Source of the DNA: Dolomedes plantarius
Lineage: Eukaryota; Arthropoda; Arachnida; Araneae; Dolomedidae
DNA: 64,000 bases
Direction of reading: 5' to 3'
Assembly (NCBI GenBank): GCA_907164885.2
Contig: OU015496.1
Coordinates: 101,360,132 to 101,424,131 of the forward strand
The notes beneath the pieces were generated by a model that was not told the DNA's origin, did no database searches, and saw nothing but the letters and a program-made list of their open reading frames with translations. Position numbers and translations under genes: made by a program. Shown here one piece after another: positions 1 through 11,955 of this stretch. Position 1 is the stretch's first letter, and every line of letters begins with the position of its first letter.

Positions 1-381
1 TGCCTCTGTGCTATAATTTTAGAATATTTCAAAAGAGTTTTCTTGGTTTCTCCAGTTGCCTATAGAGGGATCTTCTAAGATTCAGTTGCCAGTATGTATA
101 AATTTTTGAGGTTTTCTTTGTTTCTTTGAAATGGACATTTCTGAGTACGAGGTGCGTGTGCTGGAAGAAAGGAGACGTGCCAGATAATATCCACAAGAGC
201 AAAGCTGATTCCACGATCGGGACTTTAAAATTCTCTGGAGCTCTCATTCAACGGCTCGTGGTGCTTTAATAAATATCAATATCCACTTGCAGCAAGTATG
301 AAACTTGTAGAACATCTGCTAAAAATACACAAATGCAGATTTCTGTACTCCGTGTTAACGAATTCTACGGAAATTTAGGCT
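1..381. other. Left edge, no gene recognised
   Basis: AT-rich DNA with only short open frames and no recognisable protein, RNA gene or repeat boundary. Confidence 0.5.
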
Positions 382-787
382 ATTGAAAATAACATAAAAT
401 ACCCTCTTTGTTTTCTAATCGCTTACCAATAATGCGTAACTAAAGTTTGAAATACGCAGGCAATATCACAAACGACAATCCTCTAAACAGACTTAGTTGC
501 TTTATCAACAGAATCGAAAGGGGCGAGTAAACAGTACACATGCACCGACTTGTTTTTAAATACGCTTGTGATACATATTAAAACTAAAAAAAAAATATTC
601 ACATCAATTGCAGAAATTTTATGATTATGGTTTTAAAATTTACATATTTTAGCAATGTTCGTGAGATAATTTGTGAAATTTTTTTTTTTAAAATATGGTG
701 AAATTTAAACTGTATTCATCTTGCTATTCCTTATAGTTAGAATTGCAACTGCCTGCGGCTTAGAATTTTGTTTACAGTTAGTTTCTT
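382..787 (+). repeat. Repeat copy 1 (segments A and B contiguous)
   Basis: Segment A (about 382-551) and segment B (about 551-787) lie side by side. Both recur in inverted orientation at 1475-1915 with roughly 90-95% identity by eye, but there the two segments are in swapped order (see that entry). No coding capacity is seen. It could be part of a dispersed tandem or satellite family, or a rearranged transposon. Confidence 0.8.
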
Positions 788-1474
788 CACATCAGGAAAA
801 TTGGGTCGTTCCTGTATCATGATGGTAATTCCCGTTTATTATGAATTATGTTAAGAAATTTATCATTAACTTTAAACAGTATTTTAGCATATTATCAAGT
901 GTCGAAAATTTTTATAATGTTAAATGGGTCGGACAGTAGTAGAAATAAGATCCCTTAATAATGTAGTCTTTAGAAAAGTTTATTTTTGTGGTTTCTCGAC
1001 AGCTGTGGCTTATCACGAAATATTTTTCTTATGTAGAGTTCGGTAAGAAGAAGTCTGATTATTTTTCAAGATTGAGTTATCATTTGTACCGTTTTATTAA
1101 TTTTTTTAAAGCTTTTAAAATTGTCTCGAAAAGGGACTTAACTTTTTTTTATGTGGATTATAAAGGTTCTTTAAGAACTTGTTCTTAACTAAAGAAAGTG
1201 GGGTTTTGTTTTTTTCTTCGAATTTTGAATCCTGGCCAAGGTCGGTCTGCTTCTATGCCTTTCTCAGTTTTCACCAGGGAAATAGCTGGTGCTCTTCCCA
1301 GCATTGATGACTAGCTCAAGCACTTATTTCTTAATCGCTTTCAGCAGGAACCAAAGCCGGCCGCTTTTGGAAAGTTTATATACAAAGCCAAGCGCGGTGC
1401 TCGCGGAATTGTGTTGCGTCTAAATATTTCGTTCGAGAAATAAAACTTGGAACTTCAAATGCAAATGGCTAAAA
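788..1474. other. Spacer between inverted repeats
   Basis: No gene is recognised. The first part is AT-rich. About 1200-1440 is somewhat richer in G and C, without a protein or RNA match that I can name. Confidence 0.4.
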
Positions 1475-1915
1475 AAGTCGGTGCACGTGTACTGTTTGCT
1501 AGTCCCTTTCGATTCTGTTGATAAAGCAACTAAGTTTGGTTAGAGGATTGTCGTTTTTGATATTGCTTGCATATTTCAAACTTTAGTTACGCATTATTGG
1601 TAAGCGATTAGAAAACAAAGAGGGTATTTTATGTTATTTTCAAAACCGAAGTAAGTGTTAGTCGTAGAAATAAGGTTGTTAAGAAACTAACTATAAACAA
1701 AATTCTAAGCCGCAGGCAGTTGTAACTCTTAACTATAAGGAATAGCAAGATGAATACAGCTTAAATTTCACCATATTTTAAAAAAAAAGTCACAAATTAT
1801 CTCACGAACATTGCTAAAATATGTTAATTTTAAAACCATAATCATAAAATTTCTGCAATTGATGTGAATATTTTTTTTAGTTTTTAATATGTATCACAAG
1901 CGTATTTAAAAACAA
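1475..1915 (-). repeat. Repeat copy 2, inverted and circularly permuted
   Basis: 1475-1644 is the reverse complement of segment A (382-551) and 1681-1915 is the reverse complement of segment B (551-787). Read on the minus strand the order is B, then 36 bp, then A, whereas copy 1 reads A then B. A simple palindrome would keep the order, so one copy is circularly permuted relative to the other. This fits two phases of one tandem array, or a circular intermediate. Confidence 0.8.
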
Positions 1916-1917
1916 AA

Positions 1918-2097
1918 ATTTTTTTTTTTTTGCTGCACGAGGATTAATTTGACCGGAACCTACTGCTTGAAGCCGAATCCGAACGGCTACCAGAGACGGC
2001 ATACTGCTAGACATCCATGCCAGTAGCGGGACTCGAACTCATAGACTCTCGTACCGATTGCCAGCGCCCTAGCCATTCGGCCATCGACTACTTTGGT
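1918..2097 (-). mobile_element. tRNA-derived SINE
   Basis: On the minus strand the element opens with a tRNA-like head. The A box is near TGGCCGAATGG and the B box is GTTCGAGTCC. About 100 bp of unrelated body follows, then an A-rich tail (the T run at 1918-1931 on the plus strand). It is not a functional tRNA: the cloverleaf does not close and there is a long 3' body. No target duplication was identified. Confidence 0.7.
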
Positions 2098-3140
2098 CTC
2101 TAAAAGCTGTTGGCATCAGACAGTCGTATATCATACGTCCTGAGAAACTGAACTGTATACAAAAATTTTAGTATGGAACATGCATCCTTGACCCTTTGAC
2201 GTTTCAACAGTAAAATGAATTTTAACCACGTCGGTGAAATCTGAAACTTTAAAGAAGCGTTGAATTCAAAAGTTTATTGTGTATGAAAATATGTAAGATT
2301 ATGTATCAACTTATTTCTGTACCCTCTGAAATACACATGTAATTCTCTTTTGAGATAAATCTCTCAAAATAGCCTTTATTTTTATGGATATTACTACTAT
2401 TATTGAGCGGGAGCAAGGATAAAGGTTTTGTGGCTGTTTAGCTCAGGTCAGCGGGGCACGCATGAATTTTGTCATCGAGCAGAATGGGATTTGAAAAAAT
2501 AACATTTATTTTTTTTAAGCTATCCAGAGACTGTACATTTTCAAAAGGGAAAAATCTCATGGGAAGGATTTTTACTTGCTCCTTGTGGTCAATAAAGAAA
2601 TAAAAAAGGATTTGATATAGTTACCATGTTAATATAAATATTTTTATATCTATATAAAATAAAAATGTAATCAATTAATTATGGGCTAGACATCCTGATA
2701 TGATATTACGTCCGAGTATCCTTCAATTGAGAGAGAAATTTTATTAGTAGAACTCTCAATTATTTATACGTTATTAAAACGTTCAGTTTTTTAATATACA
2801 TATTTTTTCGCCTATTTTCTATATTCTGTCTCAGGTTGTTCCTCTGGATATCGCAATAAGTGCCGCTTCAATTTCCTAATGCATTCATCATTTCTCGTGA
2901 TATCATTCTTTTGGTCGAGTGAATAAATTAATAATAAAGACATTCTCTCTCCAATTGACTGAGTCCCCTTTCTCACGTGTTCTTCCTGTGGGATCTTTTT
3001 GGTTTTTTTCTCCCGTGTATTCACAAGGATTATTATTCAGTTTTAAAAGAAAAGATGAGATTTTTTAGATGTGACCTGGGATGTCGTCTGGTATATATTT
3101 TATATATAGTTATATGTATGCGTGCGCATATATACACGCA

Positions 3141-3142
<2 letters not shown>
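2098..3142. other. Intergenic, no gene recognised
   Basis: AT-rich DNA without a recognisable coding region or transposon boundary. Confidence 0.4.

Positions 3143-3226
<84 letters not shown>
3143..3226. repeat. (TA)n microsatellite
   Basis: About 40 uninterrupted TA units. It sits directly beside the left end of a Tc1-like relic, whose family inserts at TA. Open frames of alternating Tyr and Ile across it are artefacts. Confidence 0.97.
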
Positions 3227-3228
<2 letters not shown>

Positions 3229-3236
3229 CATACATA

Positions 3237-4440
3237 CACTAAAGAGCCAAAAATACTGGTACAGGCGTGCGTATACAAATAACGGAGGTATGCAACCAAT
3301 GTAACGGAATGCGGCCGGCAGCGCCTATATAAGACAACAGGTATCTGGAGAAGTTGTTAGATGTGTTCCTTCTGCTACAATGACAGGTTATCACGATTTA
3401 TGTGACTTCGAACGGGGTGTTATAGTCGGCGCATGAGACATGGAATATAGCACTTCCGAGGTAGAGATGAAATTTGGATTTTCGCGCACGTCTATTTCAC
3501 GAGTGTACCGTGAGCATCAGGTATCCGGTAAAACATCGAATCTCCGACAGCGGTGCGGCCAGAAAAAGACCTTGAACGAACTAGACCGTTGACCACCGAC
3601 GAGAATACTTAAACGAGACAGACGTGCAACACTTCCTCAAATTGCTGCGGATTTCAGTGCTGGGGCTTCAACAAGTGTCAGCGTGTGAACTGTTCAACAG
3701 GCCGTCATTGATATGGCCTTTCGGAGCTTCAGGCCCATTCGTGTACCGTTGTTGACTGCACGGCACAAAGCTTTACACCTTGCCTGGTCCCGCCAACACC
3801 TCCATTAGACTCTTGATGACTGTAAACACGTTGCCTGATCTGACGAGTCTCGTTTCCAATTCTATCGGGCGTATGGACGTGTACGGGTATGGAGACAACC
3901 TCATAATTCCATGGACCGTACATGTCAACCGGGGACTGTTCAAGCTGGTGGAACCTTTGTGATGCTATGGGGCGTGTACAGTTGGCGTGATATGGTACCC
4001 CTGATACGTCTAGAGACGACTCTGACAGGTGACGGGTACATAAGCATCCTATCCAATCATCTTCATCCATTCGTGTTCATTGTGCATTCCGACGGACTTG
4101 GACAATTTCAGCAGGACAATGCGACTCCTCCCACGTCGAGAGTTGCTACCTAGTGGCTCCAGGATCATTCTTCTGACTTAGACACTTCTATTGTCCACCT
4201 AAATCCCCAGACGTTAACAATATTGAGCATATCTGGGATGCTTTGCAACGTGCTGTTCAGATGAGATCTCCACCCCCCTGGGACTCCTGTGGATTTTGGA
4301 CTGCCCTGCAGGATTCATGGTGCGAATTGCCTCCAGGATACCTTCAGACATTTATCGAGTCCATGCCAAGGCATGTTTCGGCTCTTATGCGTGCTCTTGG
4401 GGGCACTACAAGAAATTAGGCAGGCGTACCAGTTTGTTTT
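3237..4440 (+). mobile_element. Tc1-like transposon relic 1
   Basis: This is a degraded Tc1/mariner element. The left end begins about CACTAAAGAGCC after a TA. The motif ACTGGTAC near 3255 recurs inverted as GTACCAG at 4428, marking terminal inverted repeats. The right tip runs into a T run and a G run, so the exact right boundary is uncertain. The transposase remnant is listed separately. Confidence 0.85.
3380..4419 (+). pseudogene. Tc1-like transposase pseudogene 1
   Basis: The + strand translation, with frameshifts and stops, reads as a Tc1 transposase. It shows an N-terminal helix-turn-helix with CDFERGV near the start, RRATLPQIAADFSAGAS in the middle, a catalytic segment SDESRF with the usual preceding Trp replaced by TGA (about 3836), VRVWRQP, QQDNAT, NIEHIWDALQ, and a C-terminus with SWCELPPGYLQT. 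Stops at about 3433 and 3589 and at least two shifts make it inactive. The start is the ATG before Thr-Gly-Tyr-His, and the length of about 345 codons is normal for the family. Confidence 0.88.
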
Positions 4441-4667
4441 TTTTTGGGGGGGGAGGGGGGGCTCTTCAGTGTATGACAGATCGGTACTGTTTGTCCGGTA
4501 TCCTCGAGCCCCACAGCAATGAAAAATGTCACCGAACTTTGGAAATTAACCCTCGACTGCGTATTCAGGTATTGCTACGTAGCCACTGGTCTTCGGTGAT
4601 TCATGGGCCGATACGCGAAAGCGGAGGGGGCCGAGGTGTCAAACGAGTTGGCTCTTCAGTGTATATA
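4441..4667. other. G-rich junction and spacer
   Basis: A T9 run is followed by interrupted G runs (4437-4460), then about 200 bp of mixed sequence in which the phrase GGCTCTTCAGTGTAT occurs twice (about 4459 and 4650). No gene is recognised. Confidence 0.4.
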
Positions 4668-4820
4668 CAGTGAAACCTCTCTTGCCGGTCATATTTTGTT
4701 CAGAACCGATCAAGACTCCATAGAGCCAATGTTAATGAAGAAACCTCTTTTCCCCTGCCACCTCTCTAAACGGCCACTTTTTTCGGAACCATTACTGGCC
4801 GCTATAGAGAAGTTTTACTG
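4668..4820. mobile_element. Short TIR element (MITE-A), copy 1
   Basis: A 153-bp element flanked by TA. The left end is CAGTGAAACCTCTC and the right end is the inverted GAGAAGTTTTACTG. A second copy lies inverted at 6496-6664. Length, TA flanks and end sequence fit a Tc1/mariner (pogo-type) non-autonomous element. Confidence 0.8.
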
Positions 4821-5714
4821 TATATATATATATATATATTCCGATTATTTAAGTAGGTATCTCACGTAAGATAAAGTTCGCACATTGACGTATTGTTTAA
4901 GCATTATAGAACTATAAAGTTTAAATTATAAGGCAACTTATAATATGTTCAGATTTTTACTTTTCAGGAACAGAAATATACATAATAATCTTCTCTTTTC
5001 AGGTCTTAACCTAACTTTGTTAATAGGAAATCTTAGGTCTCAAATGCATCAGTAGCGGGGAATATCCCCCCCCCCCCCGTATAACCCAGACATGACATGA
5101 AATATCACATCTGAATATTCATGAACATTTCTGCTTCCAGAAAACTGTAATGGAATTGCAATGTTTATGATAATGGGACACCGGCACTCGGAACATTTTA
5201 TCATGATTAGATATTTTCTGTTTTTTGGAAACCTCAGAATAGATACGAATACTTTTTTCTCTCCTGATTCTTATCCAAGATTAGATACGGGATTTGAATG
5301 CAGGATAGATAAAATTGTTTTCTCATTTTGGATCTGGAATTCAGACAAAAGAAAGCTTTATTTCTCTTTCATGTTGACATTTAATTTTGGCCCTGAGTTT
5401 TCCTTTTGGTCAAAACATCGAATTAGAAGAAATCACATTCTTTGATCTTACGGTCTAAATAGCAATTAGTGGTTTCTTTCAGTTCAGACCATAGAGATTC
5501 CCCAGCGGTGAACTGAGAAGTCTTAAGTAGTAGTTGGATAACTGTCTCGCTTGGATGAAGTGCATATCCTTCGTTTTCTATAGCTTTATAATGTAAATAC
5601 TACTCATATCCCTAAATAAATCTTCCTTGTTTTAGACCTATCTGCACAGTGTAATATTGCAGTGTATAATTACAACAATTTCAAGGCAGTTTTTCAAATA
5701 GCAAAAATATGTTA
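4821..5714. other. Intergenic, no gene recognised
   Basis: Contains a short TA run at 4822-4840 and a C13 homopolymer near 5068. No coding region can be supported. The open frame at 5161-5445 has no family resemblance. Confidence 0.4.
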
Positions 5715-6439
5715 TCTATATATATAAAACAGGTCCGTGACTGACTGACTGACAGATAGCGCACAGACCAAACCGTTGGACTTAAAAGGCTGAATTTTTG
5801 CATGGCGATTCTTCTTATAATGTAGGGGTCTTCTTATAATGTATATCGTGCACTAAGAAAGATTTTTGAAAAATTCTTAGATTTTTTAAATTAAATTTTT
5901 AAGCTGTAACATTTCTTAAAGTTTGCATTTAAAATAATAATCTGTAGGTTATAAAATTTATATCACAAGAAAGGTCATGAAAATTCCTTTAAAGTGAAAT
6001 ATTTTTTGAATCTTTACCCCCATTTTCTGATTTTTAGTGAATTTTTAAATGTTAACTTTTAGAATTTAATTTATTAAAGGCTGATCACAAGATTTCTTTA
6101 CTTTTTGTGGTACTTGTAAATTAATTTTGCGTCACGTACATAACAACAAAATATATTGACCAAAAAAATATTAAAATACAGTAAAATATAAAATTTAACC
6201 ACTAGACTAATTGAGATGGAAGTTTTTTAAGAATTTAATACAAATTAGTGTGTTTTATGGATATAAAACATAGAAATTAATTGCATACATTGACCGTTGT
6301 ATTTAATTTGAATATTTTCTTCTAGATTACTTTGTCTATAAAAATATCCGTTGCGATTTTTTTTTGGTATTAATTGCATACAGTGACCGTTGTATTTAAT
6401 TTGAATGTACTCCGTAGCGAAGCACGGGTATTCAGCTAG
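5715..6439 (+). mobile_element. Non-autonomous Helitron, copy 1
   Basis: A 725-bp element with Helitron hallmarks. It is inserted between A (5714) and T (6440), the 5' end is TCTATATATATAAAAC, and the 3' end is CTAG. The 3' end is preceded by a short hairpin (CCGT at 6412 pairing with ACGG at 6424) about 8 nt upstream. No Rep/helicase is encoded. An inverted copy with the same ends is in the gene at 52799-53557. The run of GACT repeats near 5735 is shared by both copies. Confidence 0.88.
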
Positions 6440-6495
6440 TGCATTATATGAGCAGACGTCAAATGACTGCCATCAACGGTTTTAAGTTAAAAATA

Positions 6496-6664
6496 CAGTA
6501 AAAATTCTCTATGGCAGCCAGTAATGGTTTCAAAAAAGAAGTGGCCGTTTTGAGGGGGCGCCGTCGAAAAGAGGTTTTTTCCATTGCATTGGCTCTATGG
6601 AGTCTAGTCTTTAATCAGTTCTGAACAAAATATTAGAGGGATGGCTGACTAGTGAAGTTTCACA
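6496..6664. mobile_element. Short TIR element (MITE-A), copy 2, inverted
   Basis: Reverse complement of the 4668-4820 element. It shares CAGTAAAAATTCTCTATGG at this end, a central phrase TTGGCTCTATGGAGTCT, and the TTCTGAACAAAATAT segment. The right end is decayed (GAAGTTTCACACTA). Confidence 0.8.
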
Positions 6665-8349
6665 CTAATCCGTTATTCAGTTACTCTTGTTTTCAGAGGC
6701 CAATTTTATTCTTTCCAACATTACTGTTCTAATTGGAGTATGACTACAGAGTTCCCACGCTCCAGGAAATTCCGGAGAAGGTCTTGAATTTTCTTGTTAT
6801 TTCAGGGGAAAACTGGAAAATTATGGAATTAGACAGAAATTTCCGGAAAATCCAGAACTTTTTACTATGATCGTTGAGTTTTATTATTATTATTATTCAC
6901 AGTTCATCTTGGCAGCGTATAATATTTTCCTTTCTACTGTATTTTTAGTTTCCATCTAGTTAATTTTTTGAGGTCGTTGTAAAAAAAAAAAAAAAAATGG
7001 TAGGACTTTATGCATTCATCCAGCTTTTAATTAGTTAATTTCTAGTTTTTATCCATAAAGATCATTCGAGACAGCTCGAATTGAAATTAATGTCGATCCA
7101 TATTCACCAATCCCTTCGAAAGGTTTTGTATTGGTTTACGGTGTGTCAAATCGTAGCTGAATGCATTCGCACTTCTTGCTGATAATTGCTGCTGCTCGGG
7201 ATCATTGCTTCAGCATCGAGCCTATAAATGTGAGGCGAAACGTTTACCTGGCATTTCCTGATTTCTCTACCAAATAATTCAAACAAGTCTTTGGACCCCC
7301 AAGAATTTTTTCTAAACAAGATAACTGTAGTTTGTTTTCTATGGTCGTTCAAAAACGAACTCAAAAGGCAGACTTGGGTTGAACTTCTACAGAAATCTCT
7401 GAAAATTCCAGTTAACCATTATTGAATCTCAGGTAGATGTTAGTGTTAAGTACTTTTTGAATTCTGAACTGAAGATACTATCTTTTCCATGGCCTTGAGA
7501 TTAAGAAATATTAAGCGATTGTACTTGGCACAAATGAGTCAAATTGCTATGCACCTCCTAATGGCGCTGTAGATATTAATTTCGCGTATTTCCATATTGA
7601 GGTCATATTATTTCCGAAACCATGTGGTCTATATTTGTACAAAATGTAACATAAATAATGTTAACAAATCGCGCAGCCTTTGTCTCGACTGGCTCAAATC
7701 CATCAGCTTTGGAAAACACACAAGAACGCTCGCAGAACAAAATCTGGATGTGGGTGGGTTATGAATGTGCAGGCGATTCTTTTTAAGATTGTTATGGTGA
7801 GTTTTTTTCCCCCTTGCGTTGAAAGAAGAGAGCTCTGATTTCAGAATTATAAAGTGTGCAAAAGGGTGAATGGGTCGTGTTTTGTGGATTACTAATAAAA
7901 ACCAAACCTCTTGATGTGTTTTAGAGTCATGTTTTGAAATCCTGCGACATTTTCTGTTATGCCCAGAGCAAAAGTTTGCAAATAGTATTTCGCTGCGAGA
8001 GAAAAATTGCGTGTAAGTAGAGCGTCTTTAATTCTAAAATGATAGAGGAACTAGACGAATCATGATAAAAACCTAGATTTGTTAACAAAAGGAAACATTT
8101 TGAATCTTAGAGAGCTCAACCAACTTGATGTAAAAAATAATTAATCGATATAGCATGTAGCTACCTTTTATAGTTTCAGCATCGTGACTGTGATGACTTA
8201 AGACTCACCCACAAAAGTTTAAAACTGTTTATTTCCTTTCCATTTTAAGGGTACAGGATTGCGCACAATTTCAGATATATAAGGGTTATAATCTTGATGA
8301 TTACAGTTTAACCAGCACATATTTGTTTCGTGAACTCATAACTGTAATA
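6665..8349. other. Intergenic, no gene recognised
   Basis: Holds a short TTA repeat near 6882 and an A16 run near 6982, but no supportable gene. The minus-strand frame at 7146-7364 has no recognisable domain. Confidence 0.4.
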
Positions 8350-8936
8350 CAGGGTGTGGCAGAGAGAACGTTCTGATTTTGAACGTCAATAACAAAAATA
8401 CAAAGCAAGATAGAGAAAGATATCTTTTATACCTGGTGAGAAGTACACAGTATGCCATTGTCATTCATTAAGTTTTAAAGATTACATCCGTTAAATGGCG
8501 ACCGTCATTTTTGATGCAGTTTTGAAGTCTCTTTCGAAATTTTGCATGGATCTGCGGACCATGTTCTGCGGAATCGCCGTGATTTCTTGCGTAATTGCTG
8601 CCTTGAGTGCTTGCAAATTTGTTGGTCGGTGTTGGTACACTTTTGATTTGAGATAACCCCACAGAAAAAAATTTGCAAACACTCAAGCAGCAATTACGCA
8701 AGAAATCACGGCGATTCCGCGGGGCATGATCCGCAGATCCATGCAAAATTTCCGAAAGAGACTTCAAAACTAAATCGAAAATGACGGTCGCCATTTAACT
8801 GATGTAATCTTTAAAACTTAATGGATGACAATGGCATACTGTGTACTTCTCAGGTATAAAATATTTCTTTCTCTATCTTGCATTGTATTTTTGTTATTGA
8901 CGTTCCAAATCAGAACGTTCGTTCTGCCGCACCCTG
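8350..8936. mobile_element. 587-bp foldback (palindromic) transposon
   Basis: A near-complete palindrome flanked by TA on both sides. The arms of roughly 275 bp start with CAGGGTGTGGCAGAGAGAAC on the left and CAGGGTGCGGCAGAACGAAC on the reversed right, around a loop at about 8628-8668. Each arm carries the 3' end of a mariner-type transposase. On the minus strand of the left arm, and mirrored in the right arm, the translation gives RKRLQNC followed by an NDGRHL motif, typical of the extreme C-terminus of such transposases. The open frame at 8468-8794 on the minus strand runs through the loop and is not a real gene. Confidence 0.85.
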
Positions 8937-10213
8937 TATATGTGACATTATTGACCACATATTTTCTTGTTTTCTTAATAAAATATATATGTTAAAACTT
9001 GAAAATAATATGTCTTTTATTCATATTTTAAAACACTTTAAATCAATACATGGTATCCCGATACTACGGTAAACAATATTGTTTTCATTTGTATAATCTC
9101 TCTCCTAACATGCTATCCCTACCCTATCATCTCGTGAAATAACTGAGAATTTCTCATATCCATAAATTTATTTAGATCATGGATTGACTACGAGGTAGCA
9201 GACTTTTTTTTATTCCTTTAACATGTCGTCTCATTTTGTCTGCTTATCATGTTAGCTTTCATATGCGAAGTCAGAAATTATTATATCTTACTGTGTGGCC
9301 AGAATACGCAGCTTTCTATACACTTAAGGATGTGTATGGACCAGGTTGTTAAAACGTTAAACTTAGGCGGCTAATTTATTAATTTTTCTTATATTCTTAA
9401 CTGCATGAAACATGAATTTTGAGCTACCATTAACCAGTCGAAAAATTATTCAATATTTATGATTATACAAAATATAATATAACTGTAATTTATATATTTT
9501 TTCTGTGCTATAAATTATAATTTGGTGGGTATTATATATATTACGGGGAAACTCTGTGTAGGTTCAACTCGACAGACATCCAGTTTTCCTCCTCATTGTT
9601 GCTCGTTTCGTAGCTATATGGTGTTAACCGTATATCTTTTAATAACTATTTGTTTCAAATATAAATTTCATTTTTATTGTTGGGCTTATTGAAGCATAGG
9701 CGTTTATTTTAACGAACGGTCAAATCTTGTTCAAGAATTTCTTAATAAGTAATTCTGTAATCGAAACAGATTCATCCACTTGAATTATCTCAGTATTCTC
9801 TTTTGCATGAATGAAGCTGAGTATATAGTCAACTATCTAAGCCGAAATTTTGTCTGCAACTGACGCCGTTTCCACTGTAGGGATATTTCTAGATTAATCT
9901 GAAAGTCAGTTAAGGAAGGAAAGTAAATGCCAACCAACACAGTACTTTTCTTATACATATCATGAAAATGATAAAAAGTGGGAATTCTACAATATTCCCT
10001 TGAAAAATTTTGATAAGATGCTATCACAGATTAGATGTACTGTTTATTGGATGTATAACATTTTTCATACCGTCTGTTTTATTTTAAAAGTCCTCAGAAG
10101 CCATGCAATGCTGTCTTCATATGTTTTAATTATTGAAATCATGAACACATCTGCTGTTTTACCTCTATTTCAAATGTCTGCCATTGCAATTATCAGCTAA
10201 AATAATCTAATCT
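8937..10213. other. Intergenic, no gene recognised
   Basis: AT-rich, with short open frames only and no repeat boundary that I can define. Confidence 0.4.
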
Positions 10214-10227
10214 CTAGCATACAATAT

Positions 10228-11955
10228 TTCTTTTTATTTCCAATGGCAAGAGAATATGACAAACTTCTTACAAATATCTACAGAAAAGAACAGAAGGAAC
10301 AGTAAAAGAGAAGAAAGTCAATGTCTCACCAGCAGGGCTTTAGCACTCCAATATCGCTTTGGAGTCCCCATGCAGAGCTGAGCATCCTTGGATATGGTAC
10401 CTGTCCATAACCTCGTCCTTTCCACAGAGCGGGCAATTTGGGTTGTCGTAAATTGCGGTGTAAAGACTCGTCAGACAGTCGTGGCCCACTGCAAGTCAGA
10501 ATTCCACGACAGCTCTTTTACGAGGTTCAGCCGAAATTTTTTGGTCCAAAATGTTCCTCCAACTCCTCGAAGAAATACGAGAAGTGAGATCCACTTTCCA
10601 TCTAAGTCTCATTTGGTTTTTGATGTAAAGTTTTATGGAATGGAATGAGTAGCTTGTAGTTGGCTGTTGAACTATCTGTGTACCCTTTTTAGCCAACATA
10701 TCTGCCTGCTCATTACCGAAGATGTCACAGTGTCCAGGGATCTACTTGATAACGATTTGCCGACCCTCTGCCTTCAATCTCTCAAGGATGGTTTTACATT
10801 TTAAGATACCCCTAGAGATAGACCTATCTCTAGACCTATGTGCTTCATTTGACCCAAAAGCGCGAATGGCAGATCTGGAATCCGACAACTAGACCACTTT
10901 GTTGTAAAGACGTCTGGGGACAAGTTGCCCCATTGCCACACAGATAGCCATAACTTCTCCATCAAAGGCGGTTTTTTTTTTGTTCCCCGACAGGGACATA
11001 GAAGGAGAAAATGTTGAGTATTTCCCTGCTCCGACATTTGGTGAGCATTCAAGGAACCATCGGTATAAATATGTACCCATTCAGGTTAGGGAAAGAGGGT
11101 ATGGATTGTCTCAAGGGCCAGGATCGTTTGAGAGAGCAAACTCTCTTGAGAGAGCTGACTCTTAAGAATAGGCTTGACAAGATTCAGATTAATACTTGTC
11201 TCGACGTGGTTCAAGGGATTACGGGGTTTCAAAAAAACCCTGAACAATTCCCGTATCAAGTTCCAGATCTGCTCTTAAATCTAAAACCTTCTGAGGAAAA
11301 CCACATTGTGTCTTCAGGGGCCTTTGCCCGCTCACATAACAGTCCCTAAAGTGCACTTCAATTCTAATTAACTTTTCATACAACACGACAGCTTTTTCCT
11401 CAATAATCGTTTGAATGGGTCTATTAATTGTCAAGAGTAGCATTGAGTCAATGGGGGTAGTCTTTACCGCACCAACAATCAACCTGAGGGCCTGGTTTTG
11501 AAGTAACTCCAATTTCTCGATCAAGCTCTCTTTGGGGCAGTTACCAAAACTTCACAGCAATAAGTAATAACAGGCATAATAAATACTTTATATCTGATAT
11601 CCAAGGTTGTTTGGGCGCATCCCCAAAGACAACTAGCCAAACGTTTAAGAATATGTAGTCGTTCTTCAATCTTCTCGACCCTACTCTCAATTTGTATTTT
11701 CCAGGTTAACTTATTATCAAAGATAACTCCCAAGTACGTAAATTTATCCGTATTAAACAATTCATCATTTCTGTAAACTAACTTTGGCCGGATATTCTGA
11801 TGCATCAACGAAAAAGTCCGCACCGCAGATTTTTCAATGTTTACTGACATGTTATTTTCCTCGCACCACTTTGAAAGAACCTCAAATGCTCTGTTTAAGA
11901 ACTTTTCTATCTCGTCCTTTGCATTATTTTTTGCAACTTGGGTCCAAATAACCAG
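10228..11955 (-). mobile_element. 5'-truncated non-LTR retrotransposon with 14-bp TSD
   Basis: A 1728-bp minus-strand insertion. The 14-bp duplication CTAGCATACAATAT flanks it exactly (10214-10227 and 11956-11969). On the minus strand it begins inside the reverse transcriptase just after the catalytic YADD region and ends in an A-rich tail (about 10228-10242). 5' truncation, A-rich 3' end and target duplication are the standard outcome of target-primed reverse transcription. Confidence 0.95.
10330..11955 (-). pseudogene. RT C-terminus plus RNase H of Jockey-like ORF2
   Basis: Minus-strand translation gives the reverse transcriptase thumb and tail (LVIWTQVAKNN, FTYLGVIFDNKLTW, ITYCCEVL, LELLQNQALRLIVGA). 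A type I RNase H follows, with YTDGS (about 11060), FDGE (about 10960), LSDSRSAI and GNEQADMLAKKGT (about 10690). The end is a Cys/His motif (GHDCL, CPLCG, then a His and a Cys). There is a frameshift near 11522 and others in the RNase H. It is inactive because it is truncated and broken. The fusion order matches Jockey/X-element-type ORF2. Confidence 0.88.

Noticed and set aside
1931..2097. Real tRNA gene on the minus strand
   Set aside because: The A and B boxes are good, but the anticodon and acceptor arms do not pair and a 3' body with an A tail follows. It is a SINE head.
2977..3304. Three overlapping open frames across the TA repeat on both strands
   Set aside because: They are translations of a microsatellite (alternating Tyr and Ile) with no flanking coding signal. 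The same applies to the frames at 37296-37672, 50097-50297 and 55323-55673.
5161..5445. 94-codon plus-strand frame
   Set aside because: Rich in Phe and Ile, with no recognisable domain, splice signals or conserved context.
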